Part shown: piece after piece, positions 17,556 to 25,913 of the stretch
Layout of the letters: each line of letters starts with the position of its first letter
Numbering within the stretch: position 1 is the first letter of the stretch
Assembly: GCA_016179765.1 (NCBI GenBank)
Contig: JACPCL010000034.1
Coordinates: 1 to 64,000 of the forward strand
Direction of reading: 5' to 3'
Source of the DNA: Chloroflexota bacterium
GTDB taxonomy: Bacteria > Chloroflexota > Dehalococcoidia > Lucifugimonadales > JACPCL1
DNA: 64,000 nt
Position numbers and translations under genes: made by a program
The notes under the pieces: generated by a model
What the model was told of the DNA's origin: nothing
Database searches by the model: none
The model's input: the letters and a program-made list of their open reading frames with translations, nothing else

Positions 17556-18380
17556 CTACTTCCGCTCCACCAACTGAATGAGCACCCCCTTGGCCGAGCG
17601 CGGGTGAATGAACACCTGGTCCCCTGGCTTCTCGCCGCCGATAAGCTGCACCCCCTTAGCCTTCAGCGCCTTCACCCGCTCCGCCATGTCCTTCACCGCC
17701 AGCGCAATCAGATACACGCCCTCGCCCCGGCGCTCCAGGGCGCGGCCCACCGGCGTCTCCGGCCCCAGAGGCTCCGCCAGCTCAATAAAGCGGCCCTCCT
17801 CGGTGCGGAAGAAGGCCTGCTTGATGCCCAGCGCCTCCGAGACCGCCCGGCGGTCAAAGGTCATCCCCAGGGTGTCCCGGTAGGTAGCGACGGCCTGGTC
17901 CAGGTCCCGCACCGCAACCACCACGTGGTCCAGCCACCGGTAGTGGGCATCGGGATGGGTGGTATACGGTTCCGCTTGCCTATCGGGCCACACCCGCTGG
18001 GTAAGCTGGATGAACATGCCGCAGGCGCTGCGCGGATGCACAAAGACCGGCCCCCGGGGAGCCTCCGTGTTCACCAGGCGCACCCCTTTGGCCGAAAGCT
18101 CCTTCTTCGTCCCCTCCAGGCTATCAATCTCAATAGAGAGGACGTAGAACCCTTCGCCCCGGCCCTGGATGGCCCGGTCAACGGCGTTGCCCGGCTCCAT
18201 CGGCTCAATCAGGGCCAGGTGACGGCCATCCTCGTAGGCAAAGAAGGACTGGTAGATGCCCATGCCAGGCGACTCTCCCAGCCGGTCAAACGTAAAGCCC
18301 AGCGTGTCCCGGAAGATGGGCGCGCTCTCCTCCCTGCTCTTCACCGCGATGGCAAGATGGTCCAAGGCTTTGTAGTGCAC
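17556..18380 (-). CDS. Tandem VOC-domain (glyoxalase/epimerase-like) protein
   Basis: About 275 residues made of two similar VOC domains. The first begins ALDHLAIAVKSREESAPIFRDTLGF; the second begins WLDHVVVAVRDLDQAVATYRDTLGM. Each ends with a VFVHPRSA.G.FIQL or VFIHPRSAKGVLIQL motif, where His and Glu residues normally bind a metal. The layout resembles methylmalonyl-CoA epimerase or glyoxalase I relatives with two fused domains. Best start is the GTG at 18380, five bases after GGAGG; an earlier GTG lies at 18395. The exact reaction is unknown, but an epimerase would suit the CoA-ester theme. Confidence 0.82.
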   Translation of the reverse strand: MHYKALDHLAIAVKSREESAPIFRDTLGFTFDRLGESPGMGIYQSFFAYEDGRHLALIEPMEPGNAVDRAIQGRGEGFYVLSIEIDSLEGTKKELSAKGVRLVNTEAPRGPVFVHPRSACGMFIQLTQRVWPDRQAEPYTTHPDAHYRWLDHVVVAVRDLDQAVATYRDTLGMTFDRRAVSEALGIKQAFFRTEEGRFIELAEPLGPETPVGRALERRGEGVYLIALAVKDMAERVKALKAKGVQLIGGEKPGDQVFIHPRSAKGVLIQLVERK

Positions 18381-18540
18381 GGGCGCCTCCCTCACAAAGA
18401 TGGCTTAGTGTACACCAAAACGCAGCGGGGGGAAGGGGGGCTGTTCAATTCGGCCTCCACCACGCCTTCCGCAACAACGCCTCCGCACCCGCGTCCAGAA
18501 GCGAAGCCATTATCCTGAAAGATGAAACGAGGCAGGTCAC

Positions 18541-18569
18541 TTGACGCTACAATTGCCACTGTATATAAT
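18541..18569 (+). promoter_or_regulatory. Sigma-70-type promoter of the PAPS-reductase-like gene
   Basis: TTGACG at 18541-18546 and TATAAT at 18564-18569, spaced by 17 bp, 37 bases before the start codon. It is among the best consensus promoters in the window and marks the start of the accessory island. Confidence 0.7.
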
Positions 18570-18605
18570 TCGCCGAAAAAGCAGGAGAGGCAGGAGGATA
18601 GTCAG

Positions 18606-19364
18606 ATGAGCGCTGCTGGACTGCCAACCAGACATGTCCTTAGCTACGGGGGAGGCGTCAATACAGTAGCTCTGATGTTGCTTCTGATTAGGAACCAGGA
18701 ACCGCTAGATGAAGTGGTTTTTGCTGACACGGGTGTTGAGGTTCCAGAGACGTATGCCTATATGGAAATAACGCGGGATTACCTGGAAAGGTACGGCATT
18801 CCGTTCCATATCATACGGAAACGCAACGGCAAAACGCTTTACGAAACGTGCGAGGCTAGGCGAGTTTTCCCCTCGGCGATATGGCGCTGGTCCACCCGTG
18901 ACTTCAAGGTGCACCCCATACTTGGTTATTATCGTTCCCTTGGAACCCATGTGAATCAATACCTTGGCATTGCTCACGACGAGATTTGGAGGATGAAGGA
19001 TAGTCCATCTCCATACGTCACTAACCTTTATCCCCTGATTGACAAAAAGATGACAAGGGCCGATTGCGTGGCACTAATTGAAGCAGAAGGCCTTCCCGTA
19101 CCCGTGAAGAGCGGTTGTTTCTTCTGTCCGTTTAACTCCATAGGCCGATGGAAGTGGCTGTATGAGACGCACCCAGAACTGTTTCAGAAGGCGGTGGTTC
19201 TGGAGGAACAGTCCAAGCACTTCCCAGCCCAGCGGCTCACTGACCAAGTGTTCAGGGAAAAGGCCAGCGTAAAGTTACGAGACCTCGCGTCACGTTTCGC
19301 AGACGGAGAACTTCCCAGTAGCGACCCGTCGCTGTCCGCTTGTGGTGGGGAGTGCATGACTTAA
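18606..19364 (+). CDS. PAPS-reductase/adenine-nucleotide alpha-hydrolase family protein
   Basis: 252 residues from the ATG at 18606, eight bases after AGGAGG. The PP-loop is SYGGGVNTVALM (13-24), a variant of SGGxDS. Then VVFADTGVEVPETYAYM, WRWSTRDFKVHPI, a Cys pair in SGCFFCPF (C171, C174) and a C-terminal CGGEC. This pattern matches the PAPS-reductase-like or DndC-like proteins common in phages and islands, often involved in sulfur transfer to nucleic acid rather than sulfate assimilation. GC content and codon use are lower than in the flanking genes. No dnd partners are visible. Confidence 0.75.
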   Translation: MSAAGLPTRHVLSYGGGVNTVALMLLLIRNQEPLDEVVFADTGVEVPETYAYMEITRDYLERYGIPFHIIRKRNGKTLYETCEARRVFPSAIWRWSTRDFKVHPILGYYRSLGTHVNQYLGIAHDEIWRMKDSPSPYVTNLYPLIDKKMTRADCVALIEAEGLPVPVKSGCFFCPFNSIGRWKWLYETHPELFQKAVVLEEQSKHFPAQRLTDQVFREKASVKLRDLASRFADGELPSSDPSLSACGGECMT

Positions 19365-19374
19365 TAAATGCACA

Positions 19375-19722
19375 CTATGGTTCGGGCACTTCCTCAGGCG
19401 GGGAATCCTGTTCGAGAGCGTCAAAGAATTCGCGGTAGCTCAACAGTTCCTGAACCATGTTGTCAAAACGGTTACATCGCCATTCTACTTGTTTGCGTGC
19501 CTCGACCAAACTATTATAACTCCCAGCACTGATTGCCTTGATTATTGTGTCAAGGTCATTAAGACACGAGGGAAATTCCGTCTTCTCCATGTCTTCAATT
19601 CGCAGTATCACTAGGTTGAGCTTTTCCATAGCACCTAGGTGCCCCTCAGCTTTGCACATCTCTGCACGTGAATTCAAGTCCATAAGTTCCCCGGTGACCC
19701 AGTCATTATACGCATGCTTCAA
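19375..19722 (-). CDS. Hypothetical helical protein of the island
   Basis: 115 residues, not recognised. The chain is rich in Glu, Leu, Met and Asn, and probably all helix: AYNDWVTGELMDLNSRAEMCKAEGH, KLNLVILRIEDMEKTEFP, then a stretch around WRCNRFDNMVQELLSYREFFDALEQD. The acidic Pro-rich end is PPEEVPEP. It converges with the PAPS-reductase-like gene. The TSD of the IS1595-type element lies nine bases upstream of its start, so the element landed at the promoter side of this gene. Confidence 0.5.
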   Translation of the reverse strand: MKHAYNDWVTGELMDLNSRAEMCKAEGHLGAMEKLNLVILRIEDMEKTEFPSCLNDLDTIIKAISAGSYNSLVEARKQVEWRCNRFDNMVQELLSYREFFDALEQDSPPEEVPEP

Positions 19723-19730
19723 GTTGGTGT

Positions 19731-19738
19731 ATGCACTA
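19731..19738. repeat. Left 8-bp target-site duplication (ATGCACTA)
   Basis: ATGCACTA directly before the left inverted repeat; the same eight bases follow the right end at 21667-21674. An 8-bp duplication is usual for IS1595-family transposition. Confidence 0.9.
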
Positions 19739-19750
19739 GGTAACTATCCC

Positions 19751-19779
19751 TTGACAATATAAGCGATTGGTGGTAGACT
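19751..19779 (+). promoter_or_regulatory. Transposase promoter overlapping the inverted repeat
   Basis: TTGACA (19751-19756) begins inside the left inverted repeat; TAGACT (19774-19779) follows after 17 bp. The transposase ATG is at 19804, preceded by AAGGAG. Transposase binding to the end would therefore block its own promoter. Confidence 0.55.
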
Positions 19780-19803
19780 TATCGTAGCTAAAGGAGATAC
19801 GAA

Positions 19804-20739
19804 ATGCCACCTGTCAATCGCACTAATCCAATCCGAGCCAAGTCTTCCGACTCCGAGTATTCGCTCATAGAGTTTATGAAGACCTTCCCTGACGATGCCA
19901 CTTGTCTTGAATGGTTGTGGCGCAAGCGGTTCTCGCCCGGCGGGGAACAAGCCATGTGCCCCAAGTGCGAGCAACTTCGTTGCTTCCGACGTTACGACTC
20001 CGCCCAGCTTAGAGCATCTTGGACGTGCATCGCTTGCGGATACCACCTGCACCCTTTGGCGGGAACCATCTTTGAGAAGTCGTCCACGTCCCTCCATCTG
20101 TGGTTCTACGCCATGTATCTCATGGTTAGCACCAAATGCGGCATATCCGCTAAACAGTTGGAGCGAGAGCTTGGTGTCACCTACAAGACAGCGTGGCGCA
20201 TGGCCTACCTGATTCGTAAGTACCTCATGGAACAAACCGAGGAGCCGCTTGCTGGCACGGTTGAGGCCGACGAAACGTACATCGGTGGTCGCCGCCGGGG
20301 GACGCCCCGTGGTCGCCCAGGGCCTAACTCGCACAAGGTCGCTGTGTTCGGCATGGTAGAGCGGCATGGACAGGTTCGTGCCATGACGGTTCCCAATGTG
20401 AAGAAGGCTACGCTTATGCCGCACTTGACTAGGCGAGTCATTCCAGCATCCACGGTCTACACCGACGAACTCCGCTCCTACAACGGTCTTGAAAAGGCTG
20501 GATACAGGCATGAGTCTGTCAACCACTCGGAAGAAGTATGGGTGAGCGGGGATGTGCATGTGAACACGATAGAAGGCTTCTGGTCGCTCACGAAGCGGGG
20601 AATTGGTGGGGTGTACCACTCGGTGTCTGCTAAGCATCTTCAAGGCTACCTGAATGAGTATGCTTGGCGGTATAACCACAGAGCGGATGCCCGTGCTCAG
20701 TTTGAGACGCTACTTCTTCGGGCGGCGTCTGGGAGTTGA
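19804..20739 (+). CDS. IS1595-family transposase
   Basis: 311 residues. The N-terminal zinc ribbon is CPKCEQ...WTCIACGY (residues about 56-83), followed by LHPLAGTIFEKS typical of the family. The DDE-type (ISXO2-like) catalytic domain shows VEADETYIGG with the first Asp, VYTDELRSY with the second, and HVNTIEGFWSLTKRGI with the third acidic/Asn motif. It would cut and join the 17-bp ends of the surrounding element. The reading frame is intact. Its last 30 bases overlap a small gene on the other strand. Confidence 0.93.
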   Translation: MPPVNRTNPIRAKSSDSEYSLIEFMKTFPDDATCLEWLWRKRFSPGGEQAMCPKCEQLRCFRRYDSAQLRASWTCIACGYHLHPLAGTIFEKSSTSLHLWFYAMYLMVSTKCGISAKQLERELGVTYKTAWRMAYLIRKYLMEQTEEPLAGTVEADETYIGGRRRGTPRGRPGPNSHKVAVFGMVERHGQVRAMTVPNVKKATLMPHLTRRVIPASTVYTDELRSYNGLEKAGYRHESVNHSEEVWVSGDVHVNTIEGFWSLTKRGIGGVYHSVSAKHLQGYLNEYAWRYNHRADARAQFETLLLRAASGS

Positions 20740-20850
20740 GGGCTTGGGCGGCTTGATTGGCTCCGCCGCCTTTTCCAGTACCTTGAACACGTCGTCCTTT
20801 GTTGGCACGGGGATTTCGTATCCCTGCTTCGGTGTCTTTTGCGTGGTCAT
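20710..20850 (-). CDS. Small basic, Pro-rich passenger protein of the IS element
   Basis: 46 residues from the ATG at 20850. Sequence features: IPVPTKDDVFKVLEKAAEP in the middle and a Lys/Arg/Pro end (PSTPRRRPKK). Small proteins of this make-up are often seen beside IS1595-like transposases, but no function is assigned. Its 3' end overlaps the transposase 3' end by 30 bases, in convergent orientation. It might also be a chance open frame. Confidence 0.45.
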   Translation of the reverse strand: MTTQKTPKQGYEIPVPTKDDVFKVLEKAAEPIKPPKPSTPRRRPKK

Positions 20851-20881
20851 CTTCCTGCCCCTCACGCTTGGAGTATAGCAT

Positions 20882-21640
20882 ATGCCCAACCTCGTCGGCG
20901 TCAAACTCAAACTTGGCCGTGCAAATCATCACCTGCAAGAACTGAACACTGAAATCACGAGGTTCCTCAAAGAAAGCTCCCACACTGCTGTTGCTGACTT
21001 CAACCCTGCACTTGGACATTACGATGTCCATATTCATCTTATCCCCATCCCAGACAACTGGTCGCTGGTTATCGGAGACGTTGTGCACAACATTCGTGCC
21101 GCTCTTGACCACCTGGTCTGCGACCTCGCTCTTCTTGGCCCTACGCCCGATTGCTCTGAGACCGAATTCCCCATTTTCTTGAGCCGAAAACTCTACGTGA
21201 GTAGTCGGGACAGACTCAAACCACTCAGGCAAGACAGACGGGCATTCATTGAGGGGCAGAACCCTTATGACCGACCTGATGACCCGCTCTGGCTTCTCCA
21301 TCGAATGGACAGCACCGACAAACATCGCCACATTCTCTTGATTAGAGGCGTCACCTATTTCACTGGCATACAAGGATATGTTGCCGACCCTAGCACGATG
21401 CTCGCCGTAGACAGCGCCGATTTGCAAGGCCAACCGATTGAAGATGGCACAGTAATAGGTTGGTTCCGTGCCGTCCCGCCCGACGCTGAAGTGAATGTGA
21501 GCTTCCAAATCGCCTTCACGATACTTTTCCGAACTGGAACGCCTGATATTGAAGGGCGGGATGTTCTTAGGACGCTCTCGGATGTTTATCAGCATGTCAG
21601 CACCCTCGTTTCTGAGTGTGAAAAACGTTTCTTCTCATGA
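20882..21640 (+). CDS. Passenger protein of unknown function in the IS element
   Basis: 252 residues, intact. Not assigned a function. The conserved-looking core is VIGDVVHNIRAALDHLVCDLALL (about 64-86), TEFPIFLS (97-104) and DPLWLLHRMDSTDKHRHILLI (about 136-156), a pattern seen in a widespread group of hypothetical proteins. The His/Asp-rich DKHRH and the HNIRAALDHL helix could form a polar site. The start ATG lies inside the element and the stop lies ten bases before the right inverted repeat, so it travels with the transposase. Confidence 0.65.
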   Translation: MPNLVGVKLKLGRANHHLQELNTEITRFLKESSHTAVADFNPALGHYDVHIHLIPIPDNWSLVIGDVVHNIRAALDHLVCDLALLGPTPDCSETEFPIFLSRKLYVSSRDRLKPLRQDRRAFIEGQNPYDRPDDPLWLLHRMDSTDKHRHILLIRGVTYFTGIQGYVADPSTMLAVDSADLQGQPIEDGTVIGWFRAVPPDAEVNVSFQIAFTILFRTGTPDIEGRDVLRTLSDVYQHVSTLVSECEKRFFS

Positions 21641-21666
21641 GGTTCTACGGTCAAGGGATAGTTACC

Positions 21667-21674
21667 ATGCACTA
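21667..21674. repeat. Right 8-bp target-site duplication (ATGCACTA)
   Basis: ATGCACTA directly after the right inverted repeat, identical to 19731-19738. Confidence 0.9.
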
Positions 21675-21728
21675 ACCACGGTGATGACGAAGAGATAACG
21701 ATCCCGATCGTATCTTGGGCCACTGTAA

Positions 21729-22316
21729 CTATTCGGTCCCATCGTTCACCCTAAGCCACTGTTGCACGATTTCGGTGACTAGCTCTGAGACCCCCGTATT
21801 TCTCTTGTCAGCCCTTTTTGCCAGCATTCGGTAGTCCGCCTCTGGCAGCATTGCCACAACATGGAACTCCCGCTCTACAACCGTCTGAGACTGGATGATC
21901 TCACGTTCAGCGTCCAAAACAGATACGTCTGGATGCGTAAGCAAGTATTCTACTAACGCCCTTGAGTCCATCGCATTAAGTCGTTTCAATACGCTTGTGG
22001 TATCACTCGCGAGATCCGGGCGCTTCCTTAATAACTGCCACAGCTTACGGCCTTGTTCTAGACCAAGTTCGTTATTCTCAAAGAGCGGGTGAAACTCCGA
22101 TGGCAACCGCAGAAGGGCAAGGAATTCGCGTACTATTTCCCGGCTCACTCCAACACGCCGCGCTACCTTCACATCCGAACCCTGTTGCGGGAGGCGCTTG
22201 AGGTACGCGAGGGCTCGGGCCGTACGCATGAGCTCTTTATGCTTTGACCCCTTTAGGTTTGCAAAGCAGACAGCAAGTGCCTCATCCTCTCGTTCAAATT
22301 CTGTGGAGGCCGCCAC
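21729..22316 (-). CDS. ParB/KorB-like DNA-binding protein, second of a pair
   Basis: 195 residues, GTG start at 22316, three bases from the end of the ParB gene, so translation is coupled. A helix-turn-helix is suggested by DVKVARRVGVSREIVREFLALLRLP (about 48-72). The C-terminal part (FHVVAMLPEADYRMLAKRADKRNTGVSELVTEIVQQWL) looks like a ribbon-helix-helix or dimer domain. Similar motifs occur in the C-terminal half of the neighbouring ParB. No nuclease or CTP-binding N-domain is present. Probably a partition accessory or regulator of the island. Confidence 0.5.
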   Translation of the reverse strand: MAASTEFEREDEALAVCFANLKGSKHKELMRTARALAYLKRLPQQGSDVKVARRVGVSREIVREFLALLRLPSEFHPLFENNELGLEQGRKLWQLLRKRPDLASDTTSVLKRLNAMDSRALVEYLLTHPDVSVLDAEREIIQSQTVVEREFHVVAMLPEADYRMLAKRADKRNTGVSELVTEIVQQWLRVNDGTE

Positions 22317-22318
22317 CG

Positions 22319-23104
22319 CTAATACCTGCTACGAAGGAGCCAGTCTATTGTAGCGTCCCTGGCGATCTCTGCCGCGCTGGTCTTAGTATTTCGTTCCGCC
22401 CGTTCCATTGCCAACGCGTACCTCTCCGGTAGCACGAAGGTAATCTGCCTCTCACGCTTCATTTCTTCGGCGCGTCGAAACATCGCATCTATAGGACGAC
22501 CGGGTGCTTCTTCCATCGCAGCTAGAACGCGCTCTCTTTGCTTCGCAGGCGGGTTTGTCTCAGCGATTCGCTTGGCGATCTCAACTGCTTTGCGCTCATC
22601 AGGCACAAACTCGGCAAGACGCATGGCCACAGAGGCTGTAATCTTCTTGTCATCAACCATTGTCTTTAGGGTCTCAGGCACTGCTGCATACCCAATCCAC
22701 TTTCGCACGGTCTGCGGAGTGATGCCCAACCGTTCTGCCACGGCCTCTATCGAACCCAGTTCCCCGCGGAGATATACACAGGTATCAGCCTTGTCTCTGG
22801 GAGCCAAATCCCTTCTCTGAACGTTCTCTGCGAAAGAGATCACCTTTGCGTCAAGCGAGCTGAGACGCTCTGGCTTCACGTAGGCGGGCAGCTCTTGCCA
22901 ACCCAGTTGCTTTGCAGCAAGATACCGCCGCTGGCCAATAATGATCTCAAACCGGCCGTCCTTTCCCTGAACTACGATGGGCTGCTGGAGGCCGTCCCTC
23001 TCCATGCTGTGAGCCAACTCATCTACATCAGCACTGATATCTCGCCGCCGGACATTGGACGCGGAGACCTCAAGCTGGGTCAAGGGAATATAGCGCAATT
23101 CCAT
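22319..23104 (-). CDS. ParB/RepB-family partition protein
   Basis: About 261 residues from the ATG at 23104 (GGAG five bases upstream); a TTG at 23140, eight bases after GGGAGG, is an alternative. The ParB N-domain shows IPLTQLEVSASNVRR, LAHSMERDGLQQPIVV and the CTP-binding-type motif IIIGQRRYLAAKQLGW. It is followed by FAENVQRRDLAPRDKAD and an HTH (AVAERLGITPQTVRKWIGYA). The C-terminal part has VLPERYALAMERAERN. No ParA gene is nearby. With its partner it suggests a plasmid-derived or integrative element. Confidence 0.8.
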   Translation of the reverse strand: MELRYIPLTQLEVSASNVRRRDISADVDELAHSMERDGLQQPIVVQGKDGRFEIIIGQRRYLAAKQLGWQELPAYVKPERLSSLDAKVISFAENVQRRDLAPRDKADTCVYLRGELGSIEAVAERLGITPQTVRKWIGYAAVPETLKTMVDDKKITASVAMRLAEFVPDERKAVEIAKRIAETNPPAKQRERVLAAMEEAPGRPIDAMFRRAEEMKRERQITFVLPERYALAMERAERNTKTSAAEIARDATIDWLLRSRY

Positions 23105-23186
23105 CCTTGCTCCAGAGGCCGGCCTTTTTCCCGTGGTCAAGAGAACCACCTCCCATCAATGTGGCAAAGGACAATAGTCAAGCTGA

Positions 23187-23214
23187 ATTATAGGCAAAGT
23201 AACCCCATTTGCAA
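23187..23214 (-). promoter_or_regulatory. Promoter of the parB pair
   Basis: On the minus strand TTGCAA (23214-23209) and TATAAT (23192-23187) are 16 bp apart, 83 bases before the parB start. Confidence 0.55.
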
Positions 23215-23284
23215 GCGCCTCTCTCAACTCTATCTGAACTTTTTCAGAGCCTGACCTTAATGAAACGGGGTCAAATATCACGTA

Positions 23285-23352
23285 GGGGCGCAGTATGCTG
23301 CGCCCCATCCTTCCCCCCTCCCACTTTAGGGGAGGGGGCTGGGGGGTGAGGT
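23285..23352. repeat. Hairpin repeats at the right edge of the island
   Basis: GGGGCGCAG/CTGCGCCCC hairpin at 23285-23306, preceded by GTA as in the GTAGGGGC repeat class, followed by CCCCCCTCCCACTTTAGGGGAGGGGGCTGG. These are typical of the host's own intergenic repeats and so mark the return to host sequence after the island. Confidence 0.6.
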
Positions 23353-23566
23353 AAAGCGGCCCCCGGGAACAATCAAACGGCCCCCTGTCTGCGGCGGCCC
23401 GCCCCAAAGCTGGGGCAACAAACAAAATCCCAGAACAATCAGTCGGCGGGCCATCAATCAAACGCCTATGCAGCCTGCCCGTCTGCCCGTCCCCCACCCT
23501 CTGCCCTCTTGCCCGTTTGCCCATTTCCCCGCATACTCTCTCCAACCTACCCCACAGGAGGCACAC

Positions 23567-24559
23567 ATGGTGCTAGAGGTGTTCCACGTCAAAGAAGAAG
23601 ACGCCGTCCGAGTCCGCCACCAAGACCTGCGGGCCACCACCACCGCCCTGTTCATGAAGGTCGGCGTCCCCCGCGCCGACGCAGAGCTGGCAACCGACGT
23701 GCTGGTGGCCGCCGACCTGCGCGGCGTGGACAGCCACGGCGTCTCCAACATGCTCCGCTCCTACATCCAGGGCTACAACGAAGGCCGCCTGAACGCACGC
23801 CCCAACTGGCGCATCATCCGCGAGACGCCCTCCACCGCCAACATAGACTGCGACGCCGGCCTCGGCATCATCATCGGCCCCAAGGCCATGGACATCGCCA
23901 TTGACAAGGCCAAGAAGGTCGGCGTCGGCATCGTCACCATGGCCCATGGCCGCCACATGGGCATGGCCTCCTACCACGCCATGATGGCCCTCAAGCACGA
24001 CATGATTGGCACCTGCATGACCGCCCCCGGTGCCCAGGTGCTGCCCACCTTCGGCGCCCTGGAGCGCCTGGGAACCAACCCCATCGCCGTGGCCGCCCCC
24101 GCCAAGGAGGAGCCCCCCTTCGTCTTTGACGCCGCCACCAGCACCGTCGCCACCAACAAAATCCAGCTTGCCCGCCGCCTGGACGCCGTCATCCCCGCCG
24201 GCCTCATCGCCGACAAGGACGGCACGCCCATCATGGAGGAGGGCAAGGTGCCTGCGGAATACAAGATGCTCCCCATGGGCAGCGTCCGGGAGCAAGGCTC
24301 CCACAAGGGCTACGGCCTCGCCTGCGTCGTGGAGGTCCTGTGCAGCGTCCTTTCAGGCAGCGGCTTCGCCGCCATGAACGCCCGCGGCATGGCCCAGCAC
24401 TACGTCGCCGCCTACAGCATTGAGGCCTTCACCGACGTGGAGGAGTTCAAGCTGGAGATTGAGCGCCGCGCCCACGGCATCCCCCTGCACAAAGAGGTCA
24501 TCCAGTGGTACGACTCCATCTGCGGCGAGATGGACGTGCCAAGGCTCCGCACGGTGTAG
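23567..24559 (+). CDS. Malate/L-lactate/ureidoglycolate dehydrogenase family oxidoreductase
   Basis: 330 residues from the ATG at 23567, five bases after AGGAGG; the longer open frame upstream is not used. Matches the LDH2/MDG family of NAD(P)-dependent dehydrogenases: DLRGVDSHGVSNMLRSYIQGY holds the expected catalytic His, IDCDAGLGIIIGPKAMDIAI, GIVTMAHGRHMGMASYHAMMAL, LGTNPIAVAAPA and GSHKGYGLACVVEVLCSVLSG. It would oxidise a 2-hydroxy acid such as malate, lactate or sulfolactate. It is alone on its strand, followed by 199 bases in which I see nothing. Very C-rich third codon positions, unlike the island before it. Confidence 0.88.
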   Translation: MVLEVFHVKEEDAVRVRHQDLRATTTALFMKVGVPRADAELATDVLVAADLRGVDSHGVSNMLRSYIQGYNEGRLNARPNWRIIRETPSTANIDCDAGLGIIIGPKAMDIAIDKAKKVGVGIVTMAHGRHMGMASYHAMMALKHDMIGTCMTAPGAQVLPTFGALERLGTNPIAVAAPAKEEPPFVFDAATSTVATNKIQLARRLDAVIPAGLIADKDGTPIMEEGKVPAEYKMLPMGSVREQGSHKGYGLACVVEVLCSVLSGSGFAAMNARGMAQHYVAAYSIEAFTDVEEFKLEIERRAHGIPLHKEVIQWYDSICGEMDVPRLRTV

Positions 24560-24758
24560 AGGGTGAGCCTTTGCCGCTGAGCGACTGCCCCCAAAGCTCA
24601 GCTTGTCCCCATCCCCATATGCAAGCGCAGAGGTACGTGCACATGTTACGCCGATGGTTCGCATCCCCTGCGGCGTGGACTCTGTGGGCAGTACTGGAAC
24701 CTGCTGCGGCCTGGCCTGGTGCCCAGATTACGACAGCTCCTGATCCGCCCGTAAGGCC

Positions 24759-25913
24759 CTAAACGGCAGGTATGTGCACTCGCACGATGAGACCTCCATC
24801 TTCTCGAGGCGAGGCGTTGACATCACCACCGTGTGCGTGGGCGACGGCCCGCACAATCGACAGCCCTAGTCCGGCTCCTCGGCTCATCGAGGCGTTGCTT
24901 ACGTCGGCGAGTCGTTCGGTGGTGCGCAGGCGGCGGAACGGCTCAAACAGACTGGGGACTTCAGAAGTAGAGACACGGGCTCCGGTGTTTTCGACGGTAA
25001 GGTGCACCTGGTCACCGATCGCCTCGGTAGTGACGGTGACCCAGCCGTGTTCGGGCAGATTGTAGCGGATGGCGTTGTCGACCAGGTTCTGGGTGAGCCG
25101 TTCCAGGAGTACTGGGTCTCCTGCTACCGAGGCGGGCTGCAGGTGAGTGCGGATGTCGATCCCGGCATTCTGCGCAGTGCTCTGGGATTCTGTGGTGACC
25201 TGACGTACGATGCCAGCAAGGTCGACCGGGGTACGTTTTGTGATGCCTTGTTCGCTGCTGGCGAGGGTGAGCAGGCTCTCGATGAGCTGCTCCTGGCGCT
25301 GGTTGACGGCCAGCAGGCGAGCGCCGAGCTGACGCAGGGATTCGTTTGCTTGAGGATCGGTGAGCGCAACTTCGATGAGGGTGCGGTTGATCGTGAGCGG
25401 TGTGCGCAGCTCGTGGGAGGCGTTGGCGACGAATCGTCGCTGGCTGTCGAAGGAGCGGTCAAGCCGTTCGAGCATGGCGTCAAGCGTGTCAGCGAGTTCT
25501 TTGATCTCGTCGTTGGGCCCGATGAGGGCGATGCGTTCGTTCAGGCTGCGGTCGGCGACCCGGCGGGCGGTCGCGGTGATCCGCCGCACAGGACGCAACG
25601 CCTGGCCTGCGAGAAGCCATCCGAGTCCTCCGGCGATGCCACCGACGATGCCGAGCAAAATGAGCGAAGCGATGCGCAAGGTGTTGAGGGTGTCGTCCCG
25701 GGCTCGCTGGAACTGCGCCCTGATCGCATCGTGCACTTCTGGCAACTGGTGGGTGATGTCGCCCTGCACGGTCAACTGATGGCTGAGGACCTGCCCCAGG
25801 GAGAAATACGTCAGCGCGACCAGCGCCGCCCCAGCGAGGAAAAACACCCCGGCGTAGAGCAGGGTGAGCCGGCCCCGGATCGTAGAAGGCCACCAGCGGC
25901 GTGGGGTGGTCAT
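24759..25913 (-). CDS. Membrane sensor histidine kinase
   Basis: 384 residues from the ATG at 25913, whose ATGA overlaps the stop of the response-regulator gene. Two membrane segments (about 15-37 and 80-103) enclose a short outside loop of 40 residues. Then come a HAMP linker, the HisKA box FVANASHELRTPL with phospho-acceptor His167, and an HATPase domain (QNLVDNAIRYN, MSRGAGLGLSIVRAVAHAHGG). It would phosphorylate the regulator encoded just upstream in response to a membrane or outside signal. The codon choice and sequence look actinobacterial, suggesting transfer. Confidence 0.9.
   Translation of the reverse strand: MTTPRRWWPSTIRGRLTLLYAGVFFLAGAALVALTYFSLGQVLSHQLTVQGDITHQLPEVHDAIRAQFQRARDDTLNTLRIASLILLGIVGGIAGGLGWLLAGQALRPVRRITATARRVADRSLNERIALIGPNDEIKELADTLDAMLERLDRSFDSQRRFVANASHELRTPLTINRTLIEVALTDPQANESLRQLGARLLAVNQRQEQLIESLLTLASSEQGITKRTPVDLAGIVRQVTTESQSTAQNAGIDIRTHLQPASVAGDPVLLERLTQNLVDNAIRYNLPEHGWVTVTTEAIGDQVHLTVENTGARVSTSEVPSLFEPFRRLRTTERLADVSNASMSRGAGLGLSIVRAVAHAHGGDVNASPREDGGLIVRVHIPAV

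Larger units (their letters stand above)
19739..21666. mobile_element. Intact IS1595-type element with passenger genes
   Basis: 1928 bp bounded by perfect 17-bp inverted repeats: GGTAACTATCCCTTGAC (19739-19755) and its complement (21650-21666). An 8-bp direct duplication, ATGCACTA, flanks it (19731-19738 and 21667-21674). It holds a zinc-ribbon DDE transposase, a small Lys/Pro-rich open frame on the opposite strand and a 252-residue passenger protein. The perfect ends and intact transposase suggest recent movement. Confidence 0.92.

Noticed and set aside
18522-18605. A longer N-terminus for the PAPS-reductase-like protein.
   Set aside because: The extra codons would overlap the consensus promoter at 18541-18569; the ATG at 18606 has an AGGAGG site.
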